Of a stretch of DNA of 64,000 nucleotides, positions 26,720 to 35,713 are shown one piece after another (position 1 is the first letter of the stretch; the number at the start of each line of letters is the position of its first letter). Where the stretch lies: NCBI RefSeq assembly GCF_006716125.1, contig NZ_VFOM01000001.1, positions 868,001-932,000 on the forward strand, in the 5' to 3' direction. The stretch is from Homoserinimonas aerilata (GTDB taxonomy: Bacteria; Actinomycetota; Actinomycetes; Actinomycetales; Microbacteriaceae). The notes beneath the pieces are model-generated. The model was given only the letters and a program-made list of their open reading frames with translations, had not been told where the DNA came from and ran no database searches. A program made the position numbers and the translations under genes.

Positions 26720-27328
26720 ATGACAGCAGTGGATCCGGATGCGCGCAGGCCGCGCGTCGGGATCATGGGCGGAACCTTCGACCCGGTCCACAACGGTCAC
26801 CTTGTGGCCGCCAGCGAGGTCGCCCAGCATTTCGGGCTCGATGAGGTCGTGTTCGTGCCCACCGGGCAGCCATACCAGAAGCCGGATGCCTCGCTCAGTG
26901 AGCACCGCTACCTGATGACGGTCGTGGCCACGGCATCCAATCCGCGCTTCACGGTGAGCCGCATCGACATCGACCGTGACCGGCCGACGTACACGATCGA
27001 CACGCTGCGTGACATGCGCGATGCGCGGCCCGATGCTGATCTGTTCTTCATCACGGGGGCGGATGCGATCGCCCAGATCCTTGAGTGGAAGGACGTCGAC
27101 GAGCTCTTCGACCTGGCACATTTCGTTGCTGTATCAAGACCCGGGCATCCCTTGACTATTTCCGGATTGCCTGAGCAGGACGTAAGCTTGTTGGAAGTGC
27201 CTGCTCTGGCTATCTCCTCAACGGACTGTCGTAGCCGGGTTGGCCGGGGGTTTCCCGTCTGGTATTTGGTTCCCGACGGAGTTGTGCAGTACATCGCCAA
27301 GCACCATTTGTATCGGAGTCTCATATGA
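26720..27328 (+). CDS. nadD: Nicotinate-nucleotide adenylyltransferase
   Basis: A 202-residue nucleotidyltransferase that makes nicotinate adenine dinucleotide on the way to [15 protein letters not shown] carries the HxGH-type motif, followed by [13 protein letters not shown], and the C-terminal ISSTDCRSR matches the ISSTxIR motif, with Cys in place of the usual Ile-like residue. The stretch 27120-27200 is less G+C-rich than its surroundings. The next gene overlaps the stop by 4 nt. Confidence 0.95.
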   Translation: MTAVDPDARRPRVGIMGGTFDPVHNGHLVAASEVAQHFGLDEVVFVPTGQPYQKPDASLSEHRYLMTVVATASNPRFTVSRIDIDRDRPTYTIDTLRDMRDARPDADLFFITGADAIAQILEWKDVDELFDLAHFVAVSRPGHPLTISGLPEQDVSLLEVPALAISSTDCRSRVGRGFPVWYLVPDGVVQYIAKHHLYRSLI

Positions 27329-29136
27329 CAGCGTGGCAGGACCAGCCACCGCAGACGCGGCGGCAGGTCAGGATGAATGAGCGTGGCGCGAGCGCCGACG
27401 CGCCATTCGGACTCGCCCCGCTGCAGACGGAGGAGACCCCCTTCGAGGCGTTCCCCGGCGACACGATCGAGACCACCGACCCCGCGGGCACGCCCGAGAG
27501 CGAGCGCCGCTTCGACACGAGCCAGGCGACGGATGCCTCGGTCAGCCCGGTCACGCCGGCCCCGTCAGGCGGGTCCGCACCTCTGGGCCGCCGCGCGCAG
27601 CGCGCAGCCGAGGCGCAGCAGCAGCCCGAGGCCGACGATCAGGCGTGGCGCCCTCGCGCGTTCCGCCAGCGCGATGTCGGAACTGAGGGGCGCGGCCAGA
27701 GCTTCTCCATGACGGATGCGCTGCCGACACCGGAACAGACGACGGCAGCGCCGTCCGCTTTCGTCGCCCCCGGTGGCGCTGACGCAGGGCCTTCCTTCCT
27801 TCCTTCGACATTTGACGCCTCGGCTCCGCTTGCTCCCGCCGCGCCCGACGCCCGGTCTTCCGCTCCCGAGCCGCAGGCAGAGCAGCCTGCGCCCATCGAG
27901 ACTGCTTTCGCCCCCTCGGCTCCCGCCGCCACTGACCGTCTACTGACGCGTCGTGAGCGTCGCGCGCTTGAGCTCGCAGCCGAACAGCAGGCGGGTGCCG
28001 AGCAGCCGGTCGCCTTCGAGGCTCCGGTGCAGTTCGAAACGCCTGCGCAGTTCGAAACGCCTGCGCAGTTCGAAGCACCTGCGCAGTTCGAAGCACCTGC
28101 GCAGTTCGCGGCTCCCGTGCCGTTCGAGGTGCCGGTTCCGTTCGATGCGCCGGTCCCGTTCGATTCGTCTGCTCCTGCTCCCGATTCGACCCCGATCGAT
28201 CTTCCTGCCCCGTTCGATGCTTCGGCGCCGTTCTCTGCTCCGGTCGATCTTCCTGCGCCGTTCTCTGCCCCGGTCGATCTTCCTGCGCCGACGGAGCCCC
28301 CCGCTGCTGTTCAGCTGCCTGCCCCGACGCTGCAGCCCGAGCCGGTTCTTCCTCTGATCGAGCCGTCTGCTCCCTTCGGCGGTCCGATCGACTGGTCCAC
28401 GGTGGGTTCACCGACCATCGACCAGCTGTCGACCCCCGGGCTTTCTCTTGCCGATCTTCCGGCTCCCGGATCCCCGTTCGCAGGAATGCCTGCTCCGTCG
28501 GCTCCGCTCGCGGACATGCCAGCGCCGGTCGTGCCCGCCACGGCTCTGCCGGAGTCGCAGTCCGTGCCGCCGCAGGCATCCGGGCTCTTCGTGCCGGGGT
28601 CTGTCGCCGATTCGGAGCGTGGCGTCGATCACGCGCCCGAGATGCTTGCCGCCCCGTCGGGGCATTGGACGACCCAGGAGCAGCTCGACGACAGCAGCCA
28701 GCTCGCCGATTCGACGCCCGGCCGCGACCTGAGCGTCACGACCGGCCCGATCACCAGCAGCGCGCTCGTGCTGCCGTCGATCCCGCAGGGCTCTGATCTC
28801 TCGGCGCCGTTCAGCACGACGGGCGAGGTGCTCATCACGGGCTCCATCAACCTTCCGGCGAGCCTCGGCACGACGGGGGCGCATCCGTCCCGCTACGACC
28901 ATTCCGATCTGGACGCCATGATCGAGGCGACCGACCGCGATGACGCTGAGGGCGACTCCGCCCCCGTGCGCGCGATCCGCGCCGTCAGCACCCACACCTC
29001 CCCGCGCGACATCATCGCCTCCACGCAGAAGTCGGGCGGCAGCAGGCTGCCGATGGTGCTCGCCATCTCTGCCGGTGCGATGATGGTCAGCGTCACCGTG
29101 CTCGTCATCGTCGGATTCATGTTCGACACGTTCTAA
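27325..29136 (+). CDS. Pro/Ala-rich protein with hexapeptide repeats and C-terminal membrane helix
   Basis: A 603-residue low-complexity protein. It starts with a soluble, charged stretch, followed by a long Pro/Ala/Phe/Ser-rich region with [12 protein letters not shown]-type repeats (about residues 230-280). A more regular domain precedes a single helix near the C-terminus ([21 protein letters not shown]), leaving a few residues outside. Function unknown. It could be a cytoplasmic tether or an envelope-linked scaffold. It overlaps nadD by 4 nt (ATGA) and is followed by rsfS. Confidence 0.7.
   Translation: MTAWQDQPPQTRRQVRMNERGASADAPFGLAPLQTEETPFEAFPGDTIETTDPAGTPESERRFDTSQATDASVSPVTPAPSGGSAPLGRRAQRAAEAQQQPEADDQAWRPRAFRQRDVGTEGRGQSFSMTDALPTPEQTTAAPSAFVAPGGADAGPSFLPSTFDASAPLAPAAPDARSSAPEPQAEQPAPIETAFAPSAPAATDRLLTRRERRALELAAEQQAGAEQPVAFEAPVQFETPAQFETPAQFEAPAQFEAPAQFAAPVPFEVPVPFDAPVPFDSSAPAPDSTPIDLPAPFDASAPFSAPVDLPAPFSAPVDLPAPTEPPAAVQLPAPTLQPEPVLPLIEPSAPFGGPIDWSTVGSPTIDQLSTPGLSLADLPAPGSPFAGMPAPSAPLADMPAPVVPATALPESQSVPPQASGLFVPGSVADSERGVDHAPEMLAAPSGHWTTQEQLDDSSQLADSTPGRDLSVTTGPITSSALVLPSIPQGSDLSAPFSTTGEVLITGSINLPASLGTTGAHPSRYDHSDLDAMIEATDRDDAEGDSAPVRAIRAVSTHTSPRDIIASTQKSGGSRLPMVLAISAGAMMVSVTVLVIVGFMFDTF
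28015..28158 (+). repeat. Eight tandem 18-bp units inside the Pro-rich gene
   Basis: Units start at 28015, 28033, 28051, 28069, 28087, 28105, 28123 and 28141, each beginning TTCG and encoding a Phe-x-x-Pro-x-x hexapeptide. Units at 28033/28051 are identical and so are those at 28069/28087, which points to recent duplications and likely length change between strains. Confidence 0.85.
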
Positions 29137-29188
29137 GCCCTGTGATGCGACGATTCTTCTCCACCCCGAACTTCCCTGATTGGATTCT

Positions 29189-29590
29189 GTGACTGCGACC
29201 GCGCGTGCCCTCGAATTACTGACCGTTGCCGCTGCTGCGGCCGATTCGAAGCAGGCCACCGACCTCGTCGCGCTGGATGTCTCGGGTCCGTTGCCGTTCG
29301 CGGACATCTTCCTGCTGGCATCCGGGCGCAATGAGCGCAACGTGATCGCCATCGCCAGCGAGATCGAGGACAAGATGATCGAGGCCGGCGCGAAGCCGGT
29401 GCGACGCGAGGGGCGGGCCGAGGGCCGCTGGGTGCTGCTCGACTTCGGTGACGTTGTCGTTCACGTGTTCCACGAGGAGGAGCGCGTCTACTACTCGCTC
29501 GAGCGCCTGTGGAAGGACTGCCCGGCGATTCCGATCGAGCTGCCGAGTGCTGCCGACGAGACGGCCGAAACCGTCGAAACGGCCGACTGA
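29189..29590 (+). CDS. rsfS: Ribosome silencing factor RsfS
   Basis: A 133-residue RsfS (DUF143) protein that binds L14 and blocks subunit joining in starved cells. VALDVSGPLPFADIFLLASGRNERNV and EGRAEGRWVLLDFGDVVVHVFHEEERVYYSLERLW are diagnostic. The start is most likely GTG 29189; an in-frame TTG at 29180 exists. It is in the nadD-rsfS order common in bacteria, separated here by the Pro-rich gene. Confidence 0.95.
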   Translation: MTATARALELLTVAAAAADSKQATDLVALDVSGPLPFADIFLLASGRNERNVIAIASEIEDKMIEAGAKPVRREGRAEGRWVLLDFGDVVVHVFHEEERVYYSLERLWKDCPAIPIELPSAADETAETVETAD

Positions 29591-29605
29591 CACGGCCCAG
29601 GCGGA

Positions 29606-30580
29606 GTGGTGCCTGATCGCCCGCTCGAACTGCCCCGGTGGACGGGGGAGTCGACGGATGCTGCGGCCACCATTGCGCTGATCGATCGTTGGGCGGGTTC
29701 GCCGCAGATGGCGCGCATCGTCGGAGCGTTCGGCGGCGACACCTCGGCCGTGGCATCCGTGCGAACGCTCGACTACCTGGGCGAGTTCTCTGCCGCCCAC
29801 TGGGACTTCCGGCGCGGACGCGAGCGCAATCTTGCGGTGAGCGCCGAGTTCACGGATGCGCAGCGCGCTGCCGTCCTCGAGGCCGCGCCCGGACTGGGCC
29901 TGGCGCCGTCATGGCCGAGCCGTCGGCACTACGACGCCGTCGTGATGACGGGTGGGATGGTGCGGGCGGGCATCGTGAAGCCGCGCTTCCTGCGCGAACT
30001 GTTGGATGCCGGAGTGAGTTTCGACTCTGCGGTGTACCTCGGCGGATTTCGGCCCTTCGCTGGCGACGAACTTGATGTGGCCCCGAAGCTCGGGGTGGTC
30101 GGCAGCGACGAGTTCCACGGAATGGAGGCGGGCATGCGCCTCGCCTTCGGGCTGCAGGAACCCCCGGCTGTCGAGGGAGAGGGTGAACCGGGCGACACGG
30201 CGTCATGGGTTGAGCATTCGTGGCCGGCTCGGGCTGGTGCACCACGTCTGAGCGTGCTGGCTGCGCCCTCGTCCGAGCCGGAACTGCGCCGGGCCAACAC
30301 CGTCGACACGTACCGCTTCTGGGCGGAGCACCGGCGCAGGCCAGAGTGCCGCTCGGTGCTGGTCATCACCACCCCGATCTACGTGCCGTACCAGGCGGCG
30401 GGGGCCGTGGAGGTGTTCGGCGCCGACTACGGGCTCGCAGTGGAGACGGTGGGCGTGAGCGAGAGCGCGAACGACCTGGGGGCGCTCACCCAGCCGTTTC
30501 TGGTGCAGCACTTTCTGCAGGAACTGCGCTCGGGCATCCGGGGCATGGCCTCATTGAGGGCCCGGTTGAGCGGCGGATGA
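29606..30580 (+). CDS. Conserved hypothetical protein
   Basis: A 324-residue soluble protein with two alpha/beta-like halves. HYDAVVMTGGMVRAGIVKPRFLRELLDAGV and RSVLVITTPIYVPYQAAGAVEVFGADYG resemble the ordering of motifs in DUF218/YdcF-like proteins, but the match is loose and I do not claim the family. An N-terminal unit (RWAGSPQMARIVGAFGGDT) has no recognised counterpart. Starts at 29606 or 29609 (two GTG codons in a row). It follows rsfS by 15 nt and may be co-transcribed. Confidence 0.65.
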   Translation: MVPDRPLELPRWTGESTDAAATIALIDRWAGSPQMARIVGAFGGDTSAVASVRTLDYLGEFSAAHWDFRRGRERNLAVSAEFTDAQRAAVLEAAPGLGLAPSWPSRRHYDAVVMTGGMVRAGIVKPRFLRELLDAGVSFDSAVYLGGFRPFAGDELDVAPKLGVVGSDEFHGMEAGMRLAFGLQEPPAVEGEGEPGDTASWVEHSWPARAGAPRLSVLAAPSSEPELRRANTVDTYRFWAEHRRRPECRSVLVITTPIYVPYQAAGAVEVFGADYGLAVETVGVSESANDLGALTQPFLVQHFLQELRSGIRGMASLRARLSGG

Positions 30581-30626
30581 TCGGGGCGACGCGCCGCAGA
30601 TGTTCTCGGCGGCGGCCCGGATGTAG

Positions 30627-30632
30627 TAATCT
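30627..30632 (+). promoter_or_regulatory. Candidate -10 (TAATCT) of tRNA-Ala
   Basis: TAATCT, inside the A+T-rich TAGTAATCTAGACA, lies 33 nt before the tRNA. A -35 is not obvious. Confidence 0.4.
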
Positions 30633-30665
30633 AGACAAGTTGCTTCGCGAGAGGCGGCACACCGA

Positions 30666-30742
30666 GGGTCCATGGCGCAGCCCGGTAGCGCACCTGCATG
30701 GCATGCAGGGGGTCAGGGGTTCGAATCCCCTTGGATCCACCA
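30666..30742 (+). tRNA. tRNA-Ala (anticodon GGC)
   Basis: The cloverleaf is complete: acceptor GGGTCCA with TGGATCC, D arm GCGC/GCGC, anticodon stem CCTGC/GCAGG with loop ATGGCAT (anticodon GGC, 34-36), and T arm AGGGG-TTCGAAT-CCCCT. The CCA end is encoded. The GGC anticodon reads GCC and GCU alanine codons. Confidence 0.97.
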
Positions 30743-30777
30743 GAGTCCTGTTTCAGGGCCGTCCTGTAAGGGGCACA

Positions 30778-30820
30778 GAAAGCCGTCGAATCCCCAGGGT
30801 TCGGCGGTTTTCTCGTTTTT
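30778..30820 (+). terminator. Rho-independent terminator of tRNA-Ala
   Basis: AAAGCCGTCGAA pairs with TTCGGCGGTTTT (about 12 bp with wobbles) around a TCCCCAGGG loop, followed by TCTCGTTTTT. Confidence 0.85.
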
Positions 30821-30881
30821 GGGCCGTGGTCCTCGGCGGCGTTGAGGATGACGGCACGCGGTGGACCCCAGCGGAGCGCAA

Positions 30882-30887
30882 TACGAT
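30882..30887 (+). promoter_or_regulatory. Candidate leaderless -10 (TACGAT)
   Basis: TACGAT is followed by 6 nt and the ATG at 30894. No ribosome binding site intervenes. It would drive the three-gene operon 30894-34644. Confidence 0.5.
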
Positions 30888-30893
30888 GGGACG

Positions 30894-32813
30894 ATGACTG
30901 ACTTAGGCGGCGAGTCGTTGGCCGCCGAGAGGGTTGCGCGCGCGGTCGCCGCGGCCACGAACCTCATCTATGCGGGAACCCCGATCTGCGTTCTCGGCAC
31001 GGGCGCGGCGAGTCGCCGACTCAGCGAGATGCTGAGGGGGTTCGGCGCGCGTGTGCACGAGGTCTCCGTTGACGAGAACGGTCGCATCGGTCAACGCCAG
31101 GCGGGCCTGCCCCTCATCGAAATGCTCTTCGTGTGCGACCCGATCGAAGGGGAACGGCCGGATGCTGCCCAGCAGCTTCCAGATCTCCGCGAGATTCTGA
31201 GCGCTGACTGGCTCGCCGATGGCGCGATCATCGTCGATGCGGGTGTCACGGCGCTGCTCGAACAACTGGGGGCCGTGGCCGACGAGCAGGCTGAGGTCCA
31301 CAAGAAGGAAGTGCGCCCCGGTGTTCAGCTGGTGTACGGCGCGGGTTTTTCGCGGTTCCTTGTGCGGGTCCAGCCGAGCGAGCTGCCACGCACCGGGCCC
31401 GTGTCGCCGTCGACCCGATCAGTGGATGGCGCACCCTCCCCGAGTACGGCACCCGAAACATCTGCAGTCGCCCGGGGAGTTGCCCGCATCGATTGGGCCC
31501 GCCGCTTCATGCGCACGACGATTCGGCTTGCGGATGACCTCGCCGCCACGGGCCTGCTGCGCGGCCGCCGTATCGGCGTGAGCCTCGTGCTCGAGCCCAA
31601 GACCGCCGTACTTGCCCTGGCCCTCGCCCAGGCTGGTGGTGAGGTCGCCGTCTTCGCCAACGCCGGTGAGACCGACGGCGAGGTCGCTGCGGCGCTCGAG
31701 ACACTGGGCATCACGGTGTTCGCGGCGGCGGATGCCGGTGCCGATGGCGACGCCCGGCACGCCGCCGAGATCCTCGACTGGGCGCCGCAGCTGCTCATCG
31801 ACGACGGCGCCCACCTCGTGCGCCTTGCCCACACCGAGCATCCGGCGGCGTTGGACACCCTGCTCGGGGCGGCAGAGGAGACCACCAGCGGCGTTCGGCC
31901 GCTGCGAGAGATGGCGGCGGAGGGCGCGCTGCGCCTGCCCGTCATCGCGGTCAACGATGCCCGCACCAAGACCCTCTTCGACAACGTGCACGGCACGGGG
32001 CAGTCATGCGTGCTCGCGATTGCCGACCTGCTCGACGCCGCCGACGTTCGTGGTGGTGCCGTGCGGGGCGGGCGCTGGGTCGTCGTCGGATACGGCCCTG
32101 TGGGCGTCGGCGTGGCGCGGCATGCGGCAGCCATGGGCGCATCCGTCACTGTTGTCGAGCGCGACCCGGTGCGTGCCCTCGGCGCGTTGTATGACGGATA
32201 CGAGGTCGACACCCTCGCACAGGCGATCGTCTCGGCCGATGTGGTCGTCAGCGCAACAGGGCATGCGCACACGATCACTGTCGACGCGCTGACCGAGGCC
32301 GCAGACGGATGCGTGTTCGCCGTCGCCGGGGGAGTCGAGAACGAGATCGACGTGGACCTGGCGTTGGCGCGTGGCTTCCGTCGAACCCCGGTGCTGCCGT
32401 ACGTCGAGCGGCTGCACCGGCCAGACGGCGGCGAACTCGTGCTGCTCGCCGGCGGCGACGGCGTGAACTACACCGCGGGGGAGGGCAACCCCATCGAGAT
32501 CATGGATCTCTCGTTCGCCACCCAGATACTGGCCCTGCGCATGCTGCTCGATTCCGTCGACTCCAGTGGCCGAAGCGTGCTCGCGACAGGCGTGTATGAG
32601 CTTCGCGCGGAAGGGGAGCGTGCGGTCGCACAGGCGGCCCTCAGCGCGCGCGGGGTTGCGACCGAGGCCTGGAACGCGGTCAAGGGTGCGGGGAACGGCG
32701 GCGGCTGGCGCGAGCACCGTTATCGCCGCACGGGTGTCGGCGAGAGCGGCGAGCATCCGCCCGTCCCCTCCGGTGCAGAGCCACCTGCGAGCGGTGCGAA
32801 GATGGATCAGTGA
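30894..32813 (+). CDS. S-adenosylhomocysteine hydrolase-like protein, atypical
   Basis: A 639-residue protein whose middle and C-terminal part (about 195-590) follows the adenosylhomocysteinase family: TAVLALALAQAGGEV, LIDDGAHLV, EETTSGV (about 328), NDARTKTLFDN (about 354, with the Lys and Asp that act in SAH hydrolases), and the NAD loop GYGPVGVGVA (about 399). The N-terminal substrate domain is much shorter than usual, and an unrelated ~145-residue Rossmann-like domain plus a Pro/Ser linker precede it. The C-terminal Lys/Tyr NAD clamp of the classic enzyme is not seen. It probably acts on SAH-like or other nucleoside thioethers. The deaminase-like gene overlaps its end by 4 nt. Confidence 0.78.
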   Translation: MTDLGGESLAAERVARAVAAATNLIYAGTPICVLGTGAASRRLSEMLRGFGARVHEVSVDENGRIGQRQAGLPLIEMLFVCDPIEGERPDAAQQLPDLREILSADWLADGAIIVDAGVTALLEQLGAVADEQAEVHKKEVRPGVQLVYGAGFSRFLVRVQPSELPRTGPVSPSTRSVDGAPSPSTAPETSAVARGVARIDWARRFMRTTIRLADDLAATGLLRGRRIGVSLVLEPKTAVLALALAQAGGEVAVFANAGETDGEVAAALETLGITVFAAADAGADGDARHAAEILDWAPQLLIDDGAHLVRLAHTEHPAALDTLLGAAEETTSGVRPLREMAAEGALRLPVIAVNDARTKTLFDNVHGTGQSCVLAIADLLDAADVRGGAVRGGRWVVVGYGPVGVGVARHAAAMGASVTVVERDPVRALGALYDGYEVDTLAQAIVSADVVVSATGHAHTITVDALTEAADGCVFAVAGGVENEIDVDLALARGFRRTPVLPYVERLHRPDGGELVLLAGGDGVNYTAGEGNPIEIMDLSFATQILALRMLLDSVDSSGRSVLATGVYELRAEGERAVAQAALSARGVATEAWNAVKGAGNGGGWREHRYRRTGVGESGEHPPVPSGAEPPASGAKMDQ

Positions 32814-34144
32814 TCGAGAACCCGCCGAAGCCCGCTGCGAACCAACTCGAGAACGACCCGGAGACGCAGATCCGGGTCTACTCTGCCGGGCTCGTCATGC
32901 CGGTCACCGGCCCCCGCATCGTCGATGGTGCCGTGGCGGTGCGCGGTCGTCGCATCCTGCACGTCGGAGATCGACGCTGGGTGCTCGGCCAGCTGGCCGA
33001 GGCCGGCCGACCCTACAGCGAGCAGCACTGGCCTGGCGTCATCACCCCCGGGCTCGTCAACGCTCACACCCACCTGCAGTACACCGACATGGGCGAGGTG
33101 GCCCAGCGCACCTACGCCGGATTCGACGACTGGGGCGACGCCTTCGACATCGTCTACGAGCGCGAGCAGGGGCACGACTGGGCGTCTGCTTCGGCGCGCG
33201 GTGCCCGCGATTCGATCTCCCACGGCGTGACCAGTGCGGCCGACGTCGTCACCGACATCGCCGCGATCAGCGCGCTGCACGACGCGCGCATGCACGGCAT
33301 CGCCTACTGGGAGGTGTACGGCATGAGCAACGAGAGCTGGCGTGCCGGTGCCCGCGAGGCGGTCGTCGAGCAGCTTGAACGGATGCCCACATCACCGGGC
33401 GTGGGCGTCTCGCCGCATGCCCCGTATTCGCTCGAGGTGCAACCCCTTCTCGAGGTTCCTGACATCGTGCGTGAGCGCGGGATGCGGCTGCACATCCACC
33501 TCGCTGAGGCGCACATGGAGCGCGAGCATGACGACGGCGGCGAGCTCTGGCGGGAGGCCGATGCCGCGAGTTTTCGGGCACTCCGCTCGCAGGGCGTCGG
33601 CGTCTCCTCGACCCAGTTCGTCGATCACCTCGGCGTGCTCGGCCCCGACTGCCATATCGCGCACGGCGTGTATGTCAGCGCCCTCGACCGCGCCCTGCTG
33701 CGGGCGCGCAGCACCAGCGTTGCTCTCTGCCCGCGATCGAATGCGATCATCGGGCTCGACGAGCCGCCCGTCGCCGCCTATCTCATGGAGGGCAATCTCA
33801 TCTCTGTGGGCACCGACTCGCTCGCCTCCTCACCCTCGCTCGATCTGCTCGACGATGTGAGCGCCCTCCACCGCATCGCGGTCGGCCAGGGCTATGCGGC
33901 CCGCGACCTGCACGCCAGACTCTTCTCGGCTGCGACCCTCGGCGGGGCGACCGCCCTCGGAATCAGCATGGGCAAGAAGCGCGTCGGCCAGCTCGCCGTC
34001 GGGGCCCTCGCCGATCTCGCGTTCTTCGATGTGCCGGTGACGACCCCCGATGACACGCTCGCCCATCTCGTGGAGGCGGGCGCAGGAACATGCGCGCGAA
34101 CCATCATCGCCGGCGAGCTGCGTCACGAAAGGGCCGCATCATGA
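32810..34144 (+). CDS. Amidohydrolase/deaminase (TrzN / SAH deaminase type)
   Basis: A 444-residue metal-dependent hydrolase. It has VITPGLVNAHTHLQYTDMG with the metal HxH, LHIHLAEAHMEREHD, a later HGVYVS and GTDSLASSPSLDLLDDV with the metal Asp. The group includes S-adenosylhomocysteine/5'-methylthioadenosine deaminases and triazine hydrolases. Start GTG 32810 (GTGA overlap). Its operon mate is an SAH-hydrolase-like protein, which favours a nucleoside thioether as substrate. That link is inference. Confidence 0.85.
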   Translation: MIENPPKPAANQLENDPETQIRVYSAGLVMPVTGPRIVDGAVAVRGRRILHVGDRRWVLGQLAEAGRPYSEQHWPGVITPGLVNAHTHLQYTDMGEVAQRTYAGFDDWGDAFDIVYEREQGHDWASASARGARDSISHGVTSAADVVTDIAAISALHDARMHGIAYWEVYGMSNESWRAGAREAVVEQLERMPTSPGVGVSPHAPYSLEVQPLLEVPDIVRERGMRLHIHLAEAHMEREHDDGGELWREADAASFRALRSQGVGVSSTQFVDHLGVLGPDCHIAHGVYVSALDRALLRARSTSVALCPRSNAIIGLDEPPVAAYLMEGNLISVGTDSLASSPSLDLLDDVSALHRIAVGQGYAARDLHARLFSAATLGGATALGISMGKKRVGQLAVGALADLAFFDVPVTTPDDTLAHLVEAGAGTCARTIIAGELRHERAAS

Positions 34145-34644
34145 CCGACGAGCAGACCCCGGATGCCCGCCCCGCGCGGGCGCGCGAACTCGACCTTGCG
34201 CCGCATCCCGAGGGTGGCTGGTTCAGACGCGTCTACACGGCCTCCCACGGGCTCGACACATCGAATGGCCGGCGGCCTGCGGCGACGCTGATCCACTTCT
34301 ATCTGCAGCAGCACGAGCATGCCGCATGGCACAGGGTGTCGAGCGATGAGGTGTGGCTGTGGCACGGGCCTGCACCGCTGGATGTGCATCTCGGTGGCAC
34401 GGGTGAGCAGCCCCGCACCGAGACGGTCGTGCGCCTCGACGCCCCCGGAACCCCGGGGGCGGTGCAGCAGATGCTCGTGCCCGCCGGTGTCTGGCAGCAG
34501 TCCGTTCCTGCGGAGGCCGACGCATCCGCTCGCCCTGAAGGTCGTCGTCTCGACGATCACGGGGTGCTCGTGAGCTGCCTTGTCACACCGGGTTTCGACT
34601 TCGCCGACTGGCAGCTCGAAGCGAATACCGTTAACCCTGGGTAA
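34141..34644 (+). CDS. DUF985 (cupin_5) protein
   Basis: A 167-residue single-domain cupin. LDLAPHPEGGWFRRVY and LIHFYLQQHEHAAWHRVSSDEVWLWHGPAPL are the DUF985 signature; LVPAGVWQQSVPA closes the barrel. Function unknown, though the fold often binds sugars or nucleotides. ATG 34141 overlaps the amidohydrolase stop by 4 nt (ATGA), which makes three coupled genes. A longer in-frame start exists in the upstream gene but lacks support. Confidence 0.85.
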   Translation: MTDEQTPDARPARARELDLAPHPEGGWFRRVYTASHGLDTSNGRRPAATLIHFYLQQHEHAAWHRVSSDEVWLWHGPAPLDVHLGGTGEQPRTETVVRLDAPGTPGAVQQMLVPAGVWQQSVPAEADASARPEGRRLDDHGVLVSCLVTPGFDFADWQLEANTVNPG

Positions 34645-34673
34645 CATTGGCGCCGCGTCGCGGCGGACGCGGG

Positions 34674-34679
34674 TAAAAT
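34674..34679 (+). promoter_or_regulatory. Candidate -10 (TAAAAT) of the amino-acid ABC operon
   Basis: TAAAAT lies 112 nt before the binding-protein ATG. TTGGCG at 34647-34652 is 21 nt upstream, too far for an ideal -35. The leader contains the hairpin CCGTG-TTCAC-CACGG. Confidence 0.35.
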
Positions 34680-34791
34680 TGAGCAGGCTCCGCCGTGTTC
34701 ACCACGGTGGAAGCTCATGAACGATCACCCGCGCACAGCGTGCACGCTTCGGCGTGTTCACGGCGGGGATACCCAGCCACCAAGGAGACAC

Positions 34792-35646
34792 ATGCTTCGC
34801 ACCACCCGCCTGCGCACCGCCGGAATCGCCGTCGCCACGGCAGCCCTGCTAGCCCTCACGGCGTGCGCCGGCACGACCGACAGCGAGGCGCCCGGCACGG
34901 GATCGCAGACCGGTCTCGAGACCCTTGTCGACGGCAAGCTCACCATCGCAACGGGCGAGCCGGCCTATTCGCCGTGGGTCGAGAACGACGACCCCGCCTC
35001 GGGCGAGGGCTTCGAGGCCGCCGTCGCGTACGCGGTCGCAGAGGAGCTCGGCTTCGACGCCGCCGATGTCGTGTGGGTGCGCACCACGTTCGACAGCGTG
35101 ATCGCTCCGGGTCCCAAGGACTTCGACTTCAACCTGCAGCAGTTCTCGACCAGCCCCGAGCGGGCCGAGGTCGTCGACTTCTCGTCGCCGTACTACGTGA
35201 CCAGCCAGGCCGTCGTGTCGATCGCCGGCAACGCGGGAGCCGACGCCACGAGCATCGCCGACCTGAAGAACGTGAAGATCGGTGTCGCCGCCGGCACCAC
35301 CACGATCGGCGTCGTGAAGGAGCTCATCGACCCCTCCGTCGAGGTCGCGATCTTCAACAACAACGAAGACACCGTGCAGGCCCTCATCGCGGGCCAGATC
35401 GATGTGCTCGTCACCGACCTGCCCACCGCGTTCTACAACGCCTACGGCCAGCTCGATGACGGCGTGCTCGTCGGCCAGCTCGACAGCGACGAGGGCGGCG
35501 ACGAGTTCGCGCTGCTCCTGGAGAAGGACTCACCGCTCACCGCTGCCGTGACGAAGGCCGTCGACACGCTTCGCGCCGACGGCACGCTCGACGAGCTCGC
35601 CGCGACCTGGATCGCCGACAACGCCGGCGCCCCGGTCCTCAAGTAG
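34792..35646 (+). CDS. Amino-acid ABC transporter substrate-binding lipoprotein
   Basis: A 284-residue family 3 binding protein. The lipoprotein signal is TAALLALTACAGT with the Cys near residue 25. Ligand-domain segments include LTIATGEPAYSPWVE, DFDFNLQQFSTSPERAEVVDFSSPYYVTSQAVV and VLVTDLPTAFYNAYGQ. It captures a polar amino acid or analogue for the permease and ATPase encoded next. AAGGAG is 6 nt upstream of ATG 34792. Confidence 0.93.
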   Translation: MLRTTRLRTAGIAVATAALLALTACAGTTDSEAPGTGSQTGLETLVDGKLTIATGEPAYSPWVENDDPASGEGFEAAVAYAVAEELGFDAADVVWVRTTFDSVIAPGPKDFDFNLQQFSTSPERAEVVDFSSPYYVTSQAVVSIAGNAGADATSIADLKNVKIGVAAGTTTIGVVKELIDPSVEVAIFNNNEDTVQALIAGQIDVLVTDLPTAFYNAYGQLDDGVLVGQLDSDEGGDEFALLLEKDSPLTAAVTKAVDTLRADGTLDELAATWIADNAGAPVLK

Positions 35647-35713
35647 CCGCCGCGCGGTGTGGGGCGGCACAGCGCCGCACCCACACCGCGCATCAGCAGA
35701 TCCGAGTTATTCG

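Noticed and set aside
28015..28158. 18-bp tandem units as a CRISPR or intergenic repeat
   Set aside because: They are in frame within a protein gene, have no spacers, and encode a Phe-Pro hexapeptide repeat.
30743..30893. Attachment site at the tRNA-Ala 3' end
   Set aside because: The tRNA is intact and followed by its own terminator, with no integrase or direct repeat of the tRNA end nearby.
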